A DNA stretch of 41,153 nt, taken from assembly GCA_024403375.1 (NCBI GenBank), contig JAKSRZ010000008.1, positions 1 to 41,153 of the forward strand, in the 5' to 3' direction. Within the stretch, counting starts at the first letter, position 1. Every line of letters begins with the position of its first letter. The position numbers were made by a program, and so were the translations under genes. The stretch is from Lachnospiraceae bacterium. Its GTDB lineage: Bacteria; Bacillota; Clostridia; Lachnospirales; Lachnospiraceae. The notes beneath the pieces were generated by a model, which saw nothing but the letters and a program-made list of their open reading frames with translations, ran no database searches and had not been told where the DNA came from. Of the stretch, positions 7,860 through 15,649 are shown piece by piece.

Positions 7860-9266
7860 ATGATACCATGTCCAGGTTGCGGTCAGGCACTGCGGTTTGA
7901 CATTCCATCGCAAAAAATGAAGTGCCAATACTGTGATGGCAGTTATGACCCATATGAGGTTGAAAAGCTGAACAGAGGCTCCTCCGAAACGGATACCATG
8001 TCAGTAACAGTCTTTACCTGCCCCCAGTGCGGAGGTGAAATGTACAGTACTGATACCGACATTACAGGCTTTTGCAGCTACTGTGGTTCACCTAACACCC
8101 TAACAAGCAGAATAAGCGAGGAGCAGCGTCCCACTCACATCATTCCCTTTGCCTACACAAAGGAAGCCTGCAAAAAGGCCTATGCCCAAAAGCTTAAGAG
8201 GGAATCCTTCGCCCCAAATTATCTTAAAAGTGCCGAGTTCATTGACGGTTTCCGAGGTGTTTACATGCCTTATTGGAGTTACTCCGTAAATCAGGAAACC
8301 GAAATGTCCCTAAGCGGAAAAACCGTCACTGTCAGCGGAAATAAAGAGCACACCGATTATTATGACCTGACAGCCGGCGTAAAGTCCGATTTTGACGGTG
8401 TTACATTTGATGCATCGTCAACTCTTTATGATGACATAAGTGCCATTTTGGCCCCTTACAACATAAGAGAAAGAAAGCCATTTACTCCCGGCTTCTTAAG
8501 CGGCTTCTACGGTGATCTTCCCGATGTTCCTTACGGCATTTACCGCGACAATGCTGAAACCTTCGTAAGAGACAGCGTTATTTCCGAATACAAAAAAGAT
8601 CCTGCCTTTAAGAAGTACACTATCGACGGACAAATCCAGTCGCCGGAAAGCTACGGAATCAAGACCAACTCCAAGGTTGACAGGCTCCTTCTCCCCGTCT
8701 GGTTCATGTCCTACAAAAACAAGGACCGCGTGGCCTACGCTATCGTAAACGGACAGACCGGAAAGGTTTACGCTGATCTTCCCATTTCTCCTTTCAAATA
8801 CTTAAGAGCCGTGGGAATAGTTGCAGCCATCGTCTTCCTGTTGCTTAGTGTCTTCTTCACACCGAAGCCCAACACCGCATTGATTTTCTCTTCCATTCTT
8901 GGACTTATCTCCGTAGGAATGGTGAGCTCAGGTCGAAAAAAGCTCAACCGTCTGGAGGCTCACGCCAACGATGAAGGCTATCTGTACCATAAAGGAAAGA
9001 GCAGCCTCTCAGATGCGGAAATCAAAGAGCTGAAGCAATGGAAATATCCAAATCCCTTAAGAGTGATTCTTTGTATCGCCGGTGGACTTTTCGCCGTATG
9101 GGTACTTGGTGCCACTCCCGTAAACGACGCCTGGTATTATGGTGCCTGCCTTGTAATAGCAGCCTTAACAATCTGGAATTTCCTTTATATTTTTACCTGC
9201 TACAACAAGCGTGTCACCCACAGACCTCCTCAATTCGATAAACAGGGAGGTGACGACAATGCGTAA
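7860..9266 (+). CDS. Zinc-ribbon membrane protein, YdjG-like
   Basis: This 468-residue protein of unknown function starts with two zinc ribbons: CPGCG with CQYC (residues 4-25) and CPQCG with CSYCG (about 54-76). A soluble domain of roughly 230 residues with many aromatic residues (YMPYWSYS) follows. After residue 310 come hydrophobic segments near 320-360 and 400-455 that look like two pairs of membrane helices. It resembles Bacillus YdjG, whose partner YdjH is a TPM-domain protein, and the next gene here is also a TPM protein. AAAGGAGAAAAGT precedes the ATG. The last codons overlap the start of the next gene by 8 bases. Confidence 0.8.
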   Translation: MIPCPGCGQALRFDIPSQKMKCQYCDGSYDPYEVEKLNRGSSETDTMSVTVFTCPQCGGEMYSTDTDITGFCSYCGSPNTLTSRISEEQRPTHIIPFAYTKEACKKAYAQKLKRESFAPNYLKSAEFIDGFRGVYMPYWSYSVNQETEMSLSGKTVTVSGNKEHTDYYDLTAGVKSDFDGVTFDASSTLYDDISAILAPYNIRERKPFTPGFLSGFYGDLPDVPYGIYRDNAETFVRDSVISEYKKDPAFKKYTIDGQIQSPESYGIKTNSKVDRLLLPVWFMSYKNKDRVAYAIVNGQTGKVYADLPISPFKYLRAVGIVAAIVFLLLSVFFTPKPNTALIFSSILGLISVGMVSSGRKKLNRLEAHANDEGYLYHKGKSSLSDAEIKELKQWKYPNPLRVILCIAGGLFAVWVLGATPVNDAWYYGACLVIAALTIWNFLYIFTCYNKRVTHRPPQFDKQGGDDNA

Positions 9267-10005
9267 ACACACAATCATTAAACTAATAACATCCCTTATC
9301 CTGGTAGTCTTTGCCATTACTCTGCTTCCCACCTTCACCACAAAGGCCGAGGGCAGCTACAAGATGATTTTAGAAGACAATGCCGATTTGTTCACAGATG
9401 AGGAAGAACGCTTTCTTTATCCATACATGCAACCGATTGCCGAAATCTGTAATATCGCCATTGTAACCATCGACAACAACGATTACGGCTCAACATCAGC
9501 CTTTGCCGACGGCTATCTGCATAAGCTTTTCGGAAGTGCCAGTGCCACAATCTTCGTTATCGACATGGACTATCGAAATATCTGGATATACAGTGACGGC
9601 GGTGCCTACGACAAGATTACCATAGCAAAAGCCAACGTTATTACCGATAACATTTATTACTATGCATCCGATGCGGAATACTACGAATGTGCAAAAGAAG
9701 CTCTGATCCAGATGAGTGCAGTACTTAACGGACTCCGCATCTCCCAGCCCATGAAGTACATAAGCAACGCCTGCATAGCAATTATGATCGGCCTTACAGC
9801 TGTTTTTGCATACATAAACCTTTCCGAGCAAAAAGCGGCCACAGTCGATGAACTGAACGATAACATGTTCCGCCTTGTAACTCTGAAGAACCAGAACGCC
9901 AAGTTTATAAAAAGAGTTACCCGCGTAATCGAGTCCTCCTCATCCTCCGGCGGCGGAGGCGGCGGTGGTGGCGGTGGCGGCGGAGGCGGTGGCCACAGCT
10001 TCTAA
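9259..10005 (+). CDS. TPM-domain protein with glycine-rich tail (YgcG/YdjH-like)
   Basis: This 248-residue membrane protein has an N-terminal signal or anchor (about 1-30) and a TPM domain (about 35-150: LEDNADLFTDEEE, NIAIVTIDNND, IFVIDMDYRNIWIYSDGG). A second hydrophobic segment (ACIAIMIGLTAVFAYI) leads to a short tail of five serines and about 15 glycines ending in HSF. TPM proteins are linked to membrane protein quality control, but the exact role is unsettled. The ATG at 9259 was chosen because GGGAGGTGACGACA precedes it. The frame extends upstream, but into the zinc-ribbon gene. The glycine tract (9949-9993) is prone to length change. Confidence 0.85.
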   Translation: MRKHTIIKLITSLILVVFAITLLPTFTTKAEGSYKMILEDNADLFTDEEERFLYPYMQPIAEICNIAIVTIDNNDYGSTSAFADGYLHKLFGSASATIFVIDMDYRNIWIYSDGGAYDKITIAKANVITDNIYYYASDAEYYECAKEALIQMSAVLNGLRISQPMKYISNACIAIMIGLTAVFAYINLSEQKAATVDELNDNMFRLVTLKNQNAKFIKRVTRVIESSSSSGGGGGGGGGGGGGGGHSF

Positions 10006-10028
10006 CGAGAGTAGCCTTTTTATTAGCC

Positions 10029-10178
10029 GGTATCACACAGCGGCAAAATGCTGATTTGATACCGGCTTTACCTGTTTTTACGGTATCTTTTTTATAATTT
10101 CAGGCTTTGTGATACCATTCACCCCAAATTCAAGTCTGTTTCGGTATCAAAGTGCCAAAAGCTTGTATATTTGATACC
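10029..10178. repeat. Three successive GGTATC...GATACC inverted pairs
   Basis: The region between the TPM gene and carB has six copies of one hexamer arranged as three inverted pairs: 10029-10034/10058-10063, 10082-10087/10111-10116 and 10143-10148/10173-10178. The pairs span 35, 35 and 36 bases. The first is extended to AGCCGGTATCA/TGATACCGGCT (11 bp), and the third to GGTATCAAA/TTTGATACC (9 bp). The interiors are unrelated. There is no gene here. The first hairpin may serve as terminator of the plus-strand operon; the whole could be a multi-site operator or a decayed repeat array. Confidence 0.7.
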
Positions 10179-10208
10179 ACCTCACCCAAAGATTTTTGTC
10201 GCAAAAAA

Positions 10209-10231
10209 CGACACCCAAAAGTTGGGTGCCG
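10209..10231. terminator. Bidirectional terminator between TPM gene and carB
   Basis: CGACACCCAA (10209-10218) pairs with TTGGGTGCCG (10222-10231) with one mismatch around an AAG loop. On the plus strand it is followed by ATTTTTTTT, and on the minus strand by TTTTTTG, so it can stop transcription from both sides. It is 8 bases beyond the carB stop. Confidence 0.85.
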
Positions 10232-10238
10232 ATTTTTT

Positions 10239-13200
10239 TTACTTTTCAATCTTTGAATGCCAGTTCTGAAGGCTTTCCACTGCTGATTCTCCGCCCTTTT
10301 TCTTGAGGTAGAGGAGGCCTTCTGCGGTAGCTCTTGCTGCTGCCATTGTTGTCATGTAAGGAAGCTTAGCCTTGATTGCTGCCTTTCTGATGTAGGAGTC
10401 ATCATGTACTGATTCCTTGCCTGCAGCAGAGTTAACGATAAGGTCAACCTTGCCGTTTGTAATGTCATCAAGGATGTTCGGTCTGCCCTCCTGGAGCTTG
10501 TTGATTTTCTCGCAGGTAACACCGTTTGCTTCAAGGAGCTTCTGTGTTCCTTCTGTAGCAACAAGGCTGAAGCCTGCCTCAGCAAATGTCTTTGCGATGT
10601 CAACGATTTCGGGCTTATCCTTTGTATTTACTGAAATGAGTACGCGGCCTGCAAAAGGAAGCTTTGACTGTGTTGCTTCCTGAGCCTTGACGAATGCCTC
10701 ACCAAAGTGCTCTGAAATACCGAGAACCTCACCTGTGGAACGCATTTCGGGTCCGAGAAGAGGGTCAACTTCAGGGAACATATTGAAGGGGAATACTGCC
10801 TCTTTTACGCCGAAATAAGGAATATTGCCATGCTTCAGTTCAGCAACCGGTGAAGGTCTGCCTGTAAGTTCTGCAGTAATAATATCTGTTGCAATAGGTA
10901 CCATGCGAATGTCGCAAACCTTGGATACAAGGGGCACTGTACGGGACGCTCTGGGATTTGCCTCAATAACAAATACCTTGCCGTTCTCGATAGCGTACTG
11001 AATGTTCATAAGGCCCTTAACGTGCATTTCCTCTGCAATCTTCTTTGTGTACTCCTCGATTGTCTTGAGGTTCTCTTCGCTGATGTGGATGGAAGGAATG
11101 ATACATGCACTGTCGCCGGAGTGGATACCTGCAAGCTCGATGTGCTCCATTACAGCAGGCATAAATGCGTGTGTGCCGTCGGAAATTGCATCTGCTTCGC
11201 ACTCCATAGCGTGGTTAAGGAAACGGTCAATAAGGATAGGTCTGTCAGGTGTTACGCCTACTGCAGCGTTCATGTAGCCTGTCATAGCCTCGTCGTCATA
11301 TACAACTTCCATGCCTCGTCCGCCAAGTACGAAGGAAGGACGAACCATTACAGGGTAGCCGATCTTGTTGGCAATGGCCTTTGCTTCTTCAACGTTTACA
11401 GCCATTCCTGATTCAGGCATAGGGATTCCGAGCTTGTCCATCATTTCGCGGAACAGGTCTCTGTCCTCTGCCATAGCGATTACGGCAGGTGATGTACCAA
11501 GAATCTTTACGCCGTTCTTTTCAAGTGCCTCAGCCAGGTTAAGAGGAGTCTGGCCGCCGAACTGTGCGATTACTCCGGCAGGCTTCTCTTTATTGTAAAT
11601 GCTGAGAACGTCCTCAAGAGTAAGAGGCTCAAAGTAAAGCTTATCGGATGTATCATAGTCTGTGGAAACAGTCTCAGGATTGCAGTTTACGATAATTGTT
11701 TCAAAGCCCAGCTTCTTAAGTGCCTTAGCAGCATGTACGCAGCAGTAGTCTACTTTTATGCTCGGACCGCTTCTGTTGCGGCCGCCACAGAGTATCATAA
11801 TCTTCTTGCTGTTATCTGACATAGGCTTCTTATGCTCACAGTTGTAGCTGGAGTAGTAGTAAGCGCTGTCCTTTGTTCCGGAAACGTGTACGCCTTCCCA
11901 GTTCTCTACAACACCAAGGGAAATACGCTTATTACGTACATCATCCTCGCTTACGTTTGTAAGCTTTGCAATGTACTTATCAGAGAAGCCGTCCTTCTTT
12001 GCCTTTGTAAGAAGCTCGTCTGAAGGAAGTGTTCCCTGGCTCTTAAGAATCTCTTCTTCCTCTTCCACAAGTTCCTGCATCTGCTGAAGGAAGTAAGGCT
12101 TAATGTATGTAAGCTTCTCAATTTCCTCCACTGTTGCTCCCTTACGGAGTGCCTCGTAAATGAGGAAATAACGCTCTGAATTTGCTACAACAAGCTTCTT
12201 AAGAAGTTCTTCCTTAGAAAGCTCATTGAAGTTCTTTGCATAGCCAAGACCTGATCTTCCGATTTCAAGGCTTCTGATAGCCTTCTGGAAAGCTTCCTTG
12301 AAGGTCTTACCAATGCTCATTACTTCGCCTACGGCACGCATCTGTGTACCGAGCTTATCTTCTACGCCCTTGAACTTTTCGAAAGCCCAGCGAGCGAACT
12401 TAATAACAATGTAATCTCCGTCGGGAGTGTACTTATCAAGAGATCCGTACTTTCCGCAAGGAATATCCTTAAGAGTAAGTCCTGTTGCCAGCATTGCGGA
12501 AACAAGGGCGATAGGGAAACCTGTTGCCTTTGATGCAAGTGCTGAGGAACGGGAAGTTCTGGGATTGATTTCGATAACTACGATTCTGCCATCCTTAGGG
12601 TTTCTTGCAAACTGAACGTTTGTTCCGCCTACAACCTGTACGGAGTCTACAATCTTGTATGCCTGTCTCTGAAGTTCCTTCTGAACGTCCTCGGAGATAG
12701 TAAGCATGGGTGCAGAACAGAAGGAGTCACCTGTATGTACACCGAGAGGATCAATGTTCTCGATGAAGCAGACAGTAATCATGTTGCCTTCGTTATCTCT
12801 TACAACCTCGAGCTCAAGCTCTTCCCAGCCGAGGATGGACTCCTCAACAAGAACCTGACCAACAAGGCTGGCCTGAATACCACGGGCACATACTGTCTTC
12901 AGTTCTTCTTTGTTGTATACAAGGCCGCCGCCTGCACCGCCCATTGTGAATGCGGGACGAAGTACTACGGGATAGCCGAGTCTGTCTGCAATTTCAAGTG
13001 CCTCCTCAACAGAGTAGGAAACCTCACTTCTTGCCATTGCAATGCCGATTTTATTCATCTGCTCCTTGAAAGCAACTCGGTCCTCACCACGCTCAATGGC
13101 CTCAACCTGAACGCCGATAACCTTTACATTGTACTTATCAAGAATGCCCTTCTTATACAGCTCGTCACAAAGGTTAAGTCCGGACTGTCCGCCAAGGTTG

Positions 13201-13463
13201 GGAAGAAGTGCATCAGGGCGTTCCTTTGCAATAATCTGCTCAAGTCTTTCAGCATTAAGAGGCTCAATATATGTAACATCCGCCGTCTCAGGGTCTGTCA
13301 TAATTGTCGCAGGATTGGAATTTACAAGCACAATCTCGTATCCAAGATTCCTAAGTGCCTTACAAGCCTGTGTTCCGGAATAGTCAAACTCGCATGCCTG
13401 TCCAATAATAATAGGACCCGAGCCGATGATAAGAACTTTGTTGATATCTGTTCGTTTTGCCAT
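10239..13463 (-). CDS. carB: Carbamoyl-phosphate synthase large subunit
   Basis: This 1074-residue protein has the normal CarB length. It makes carbamoyl phosphate from bicarbonate, ATP and ammonia supplied by the small subunit, feeding arginine and pyrimidine synthesis. Both ATP-grasp halves are present: the first begins KVLIIGSGPIIIGQACEFDYSG, here split as KVLIIGSGPIIIG and QACEFDYSG, and the second has MILCGGRNRSGPSIKVDYC and NCNPETVSTDYD. The MGS-like allosteric domain is at the C-terminus (LISVNTKDKPEIVDIAKTF). GGAGGCACGAA precedes the ATG. No carA lies beside it, which is unusual since carAB is commonly one operon; carA must be elsewhere. An ARG-box-like site lies in its leader, suggesting arginine control. 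Confidence 0.97.
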   Translation of the reverse strand: MAKRTDINKVLIIGSGPIIIGQACEFDYSGTQACKALRNLGYEIVLVNSNPATIMTDPETADVTYIEPLNAERLEQIIAKERPDALLPNLGGQSGLNLCDELYKKGILDKYNVKVIGVQVEAIERGEDRVAFKEQMNKIGIAMARSEVSYSVEEALEIADRLGYPVVLRPAFTMGGAGGGLVYNKEELKTVCARGIQASLVGQVLVEESILGWEELELEVVRDNEGNMITVCFIENIDPLGVHTGDSFCSAPMLTISEDVQKELQRQAYKIVDSVQVVGGTNVQFARNPKDGRIVVIEINPRTSRSSALASKATGFPIALVSAMLATGLTLKDIPCGKYGSLDKYTPDGDYIVIKFARWAFEKFKGVEDKLGTQMRAVGEVMSIGKTFKEAFQKAIRSLEIGRSGLGYAKNFNELSKEELLKKLVVANSERYFLIYEALRKGATVEEIEKLTYIKPYFLQQMQELVEEEEEILKSQGTLPSDELLTKAKKDGFSDKYIAKLTNVSEDDVRNKRISLGVVENWEGVHVSGTKDSAYYYSSYNCEHKKPMSDNSKKIMILCGGRNRSGPSIKVDYCCVHAAKALKKLGFETIIVNCNPETVSTDYDTSDKLYFEPLTLEDVLSIYNKEKPAGVIAQFGGQTPLNLAEALEKNGVKILGTSPAVIAMAEDRDLFREMMDKLGIPMPESGMAVNVEEAKAIANKIGYPVMVRPSFVLGGRGMEVVYDDEAMTGYMNAAVGVTPDRPILIDRFLNHAMECEADAISDGTHAFMPAVMEHIELAGIHSGDSACIIPSIHISEENLKTIEEYTKKIAEEMHVKGLMNIQYAIENGKVFVIEANPRASRTVPLVSKVCDIRMVPIATDIITAELTGRPSPVAELKHGNIPYFGVKEAVFPFNMFPEVDPLLGPEMRSTGEVLGISEHFGEAFVKAQEATQSKLPFAGRVLISVNTKDKPEIVDIAKTFAEAGFSLVATEGTQKLLEANGVTCEKINKLQEGRPNILDDITNGKVDLIVNSAAGKESVHDDSYIRKAAIKAKLPYMTTMAAARATAEGLLYLKKKGGESAVESLQNWHSKIEK

Positions 13464-13474
13464 TTCGTGCCTCC

Positions 13475-13506
13475 ATATTTTTATACATTTTTTGAATAAT
13501 TATGCA
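13475..13506 (-). promoter_or_regulatory. ARG-box-like ArgR operator in the carB leader
   Basis: TGAATAATTATGCA (13493-13506, plus strand) fits the ARG-box pattern TGNATWWWWATNCA. A second AT-rich copy, ATATTTTTATACATTT (13475-13490), lies beside it. A similar pair is found upstream of argG at 25008-25041. The site is between the predicted transcription start and the ribosome binding site. Confidence 0.6.
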
Positions 13507-13537
13507 TTTTATATGCATCCGTACTCAAATCTTCAAC

Positions 13538-13566
13538 ATTTAACTACTTTTTCTGTGGTATGTCAA
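13538..13566 (-). promoter_or_regulatory. carB promoter
   Basis: On the minus strand TTGACA (13561-13566) is followed by 17 bases and TTAAAT (13538-13543). Transcription should start near 13531, giving a leader of roughly 70 bases that contains the ARG-box-like sequences. Confidence 0.75.
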
Positions 13567-13604
13567 CCTCTTTTTTATTATTCCACTTATTAGTATTAAT
13601 GATA

Positions 13605-13634
13605 GAGCAGGTAAATGATATCATCTACCTGCTC
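13605..13634 (-). terminator. 30-bp palindrome downstream of murE
   Basis: GAGCAGGTAAATGAT (13605-13619) pairs with ATCATCTACCTGCTC (13620-13634), one pair being G-T. It lies 9 bases past the murE stop. There is no T-run after it on the minus strand, so it may be a weak terminator, an mRNA 3' stabiliser or a protein-binding palindrome. Confidence 0.5.
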
Positions 13635-13643
13635 GGTGAAACC

Positions 13644-15167
13644 TTACGTATTGCTGTTAATCTCATCAATTGCGTCATTGAGAAGGTCCCTCTCATCCAT
13701 GGGATACTTCACTCCGCAAATTTCCTGATAATCTTCATGTCCCTTTCCGGCAAGAACAATTACGTCCCCTTCTTCTGCATTTTTTATTGCATATTTTACA
13801 GCTTCGCGTCTGTCAATAATCGTTACATATTTGCCGGGTCCCTTCTGAATTCCTGTTACGATATCGGCAATAATATCTTCCGGCTTCTCAAAACGAGGAT
13901 TATCAGATGTAACAATTGTAAAATCTGCCATTTTTGATGAAACTTCGCCCATTTCATAACGTCTGGATTTTGCACGGTTTCCGCCACAGCCGAAGAGACA
14001 CACAAGTCTCTTGGGATTATAGGCACGAAGAGTGGAGAGAAGGCTTTCCAGAGCCATTGCATTATGAGCATAGTCAATCATGACGGTGTATGCAGGTGCT
14101 CCCTTGATTTTGGAGGATACCTCCGTAATCTCTGTTCTTCCCTTTACCTTAACCTTCTTCAGAGCCTCATTGATTACTTCATGTGAAAGTCCAAAATGTC
14201 TTCCGAGGGCGATGGCTGTTAATGAATTATATACAGAGAACATGCCGGGCATATAAAACTCAACGCCGAAGTTCTCCTTTCCGCAAATATCGTATTTTGT
14301 GGAAAGAACACCCTTCTCCTGGCCAAAATGAATGTTCGTAGCCCTTAAATCCGCCTTTTCTGATGTTCCGAAGGTTTCCACCTCGCAGGTGTGTCCCTTT
14401 AAGATTGTCTCAAGGTGCCCACTGTCCGCATTAAGAATGCCCACCTTACACTTCTGAAAAAGTGTGCTCTTCCAGTATGCGTATTCCTCAAAGCTCTTAT
14501 GCTCGTTGTCTCCGATGTGATCCGGCTCAAGGTTTGTGAATATGCCGTAATCAAAGGTAATTCCGGCAACTCTGTTCATCATAAGGCCCTGAGAGGATAC
14601 CTCCATAACAACAGCCTTGATTCCGCAGTCTACCATTCTTCTGAAATAGTTCTGAACTGAATAGGATTCAGGTGTTGTATTGCTGGCGTGAATAACCTCA
14701 TCACCGATTATGATTTCGATTGTGCCTATAAGTCCTGTGGGAATGCCGGCAGCCTCCAGCATCTCTTTAATCATATATGTAGTTGTTGTTTTTCCCTTTG
14801 TTCCCGTAATACCAATGGTTACAAGCTTCTCAGCAGGATAATCAAAATATGCCGCAGACATGAGTGCCATGGCCGCTCTCGTATCCTCTACCTTAACAAA
14901 GGTAACCTCGGAGATTTCCTCCAGTTCCAGCAGTTCTGAAAGGCCGTTGACCTCAGAAACTTCCTTCTGGATGACAACTGCTACCGCACCCTTTCCGATA
15001 ACCTCGGGAATGAAATCATGTGCATCTCTGACTGCTCCGGACATACATACAAAACATCCGCCCGGTCTGACCTTTCTGGAATCCAATGCAAGGGATGTTA
15101 CTTCCCTCTTTATATCTCCTTTTACAAGCGTATACTTAACATTTTTAAGTAAAGATTCTAATGTCAT
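13644..15167 (-). CDS. murE: UDP-MurNAc-tripeptide synthetase, meso-DAP type
   Basis: This 507-residue cytoplasmic Mur ligase adds the third residue to the peptidoglycan stem peptide. The N-terminal UDP-binding domain has LALDSRKVRPGGCFV, the ATP site is ITGTKGKTTTT (about 120-130), and the probable carbamylated lysine is in YWKSTLF (Lys233). The specificity motif reads SDNPRFE (DNPR at 422-425), which in characterised enzymes means meso-diaminopimelate rather than lysine. The start at 15167 was chosen for its GGAGGA ribosome binding site and because its ATG overlaps the stop of the upstream EAL fragment (ATGA). A GTG start at 15188 is less likely. Joining murE to a signalling gene is unusual. 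Confidence 0.95.
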   Translation of the reverse strand: MTLESLLKNVKYTLVKGDIKREVTSLALDSRKVRPGGCFVCMSGAVRDAHDFIPEVIGKGAVAVVIQKEVSEVNGLSELLELEEISEVTFVKVEDTRAAMALMSAAYFDYPAEKLVTIGITGTKGKTTTTYMIKEMLEAAGIPTGLIGTIEIIIGDEVIHASNTTPESYSVQNYFRRMVDCGIKAVVMEVSSQGLMMNRVAGITFDYGIFTNLEPDHIGDNEHKSFEEYAYWKSTLFQKCKVGILNADSGHLETILKGHTCEVETFGTSEKADLRATNIHFGQEKGVLSTKYDICGKENFGVEFYMPGMFSVYNSLTAIALGRHFGLSHEVINEALKKVKVKGRTEITEVSSKIKGAPAYTVMIDYAHNAMALESLLSTLRAYNPKRLVCLFGCGGNRAKSRRYEMGEVSSKMADFTIVTSDNPRFEKPEDIIADIVTGIQKGPGKYVTIIDRREAVKYAIKNAEEGDVIVLAGKGHEDYQEICGVKYPMDERDLLNDAIDEINSNT

Positions 15168-15637
15168 ACTTCCTCCAACGTACCACACTCATTTATTGGT
15201 CTCGGCTTAGAAAACAGGAATCCCTGAGTATAGTCCCCTCCCTGTTTTATGACGATTTCCTGAACCTTCTCGTTCTCCACTTTTTCGCATATTACTTTTT
15301 TGCCTTTTCGCCTTGCCCATCCGCAGACATAGCTTATGAATTCAACAGCGTCGGAGCTGCTCTCCGATTCACTGATTATTTCTCCTGCGATTTTGACAAA
15401 ATCCGTATTAAGCCTGTTGAAATGGAAGAAATTTGACTGTCCTATTCCATAATCGTCAAGGGCAAGCCTTGCACCGATTTTTCTTATTCTTTCAGTAAAC
15501 TCTATGAGAACATCATAATCTGTAACCACTTCCGCCTCAAGGAACTCAACGATGTATTTTTCCGGATGCTCAGAATTTCTCAGATGCTCGAAAACCAAGT
15601 CGGAAATCTCCTGATCGATAACATCCTGATAGTTCAT
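15164..15637 (-). pseudogene. C-terminal half of an EAL domain, split from the upstream gene
   Basis: This 157-residue frame matches the second half of an EAL phosphodiesterase domain: YIVEFLEAE, LALDDYGIGQSNF (DD metal pair), DFVKIAGEII (Lys kept), VICEKVENEKVQEI and YTQGFLFSKPRP. It lies in the same frame as the FIST/GGDEF-like gene upstream. Only a TAA and four sense codons (I-T-F-N) separate them, and the Asn of the FN-x-N motif expected for metal binding falls in that gap. The ATG has no visible ribosome binding site, so separate translation seems poor. It is best read as the 3' part of one gene broken by a nonsense codon, unless the stop is read through. Its TGA overlaps the murE ATG. 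Confidence 0.8.
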
Positions 15638-15649
15638 GTTAAATGTTAT

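Noticed and set aside
10029..10178. CRISPR array
   Set aside because: The repeated unit is only 6-9 bases and is inverted, not direct; spacers and cas genes are absent.
12735..13499. 254-codon plus-strand open frame
   Set aside because: It is the antisense of carB, which is strongly conserved in the other strand; it has no family motifs and is rich in Cys and Asn, as expected for a shadow frame.
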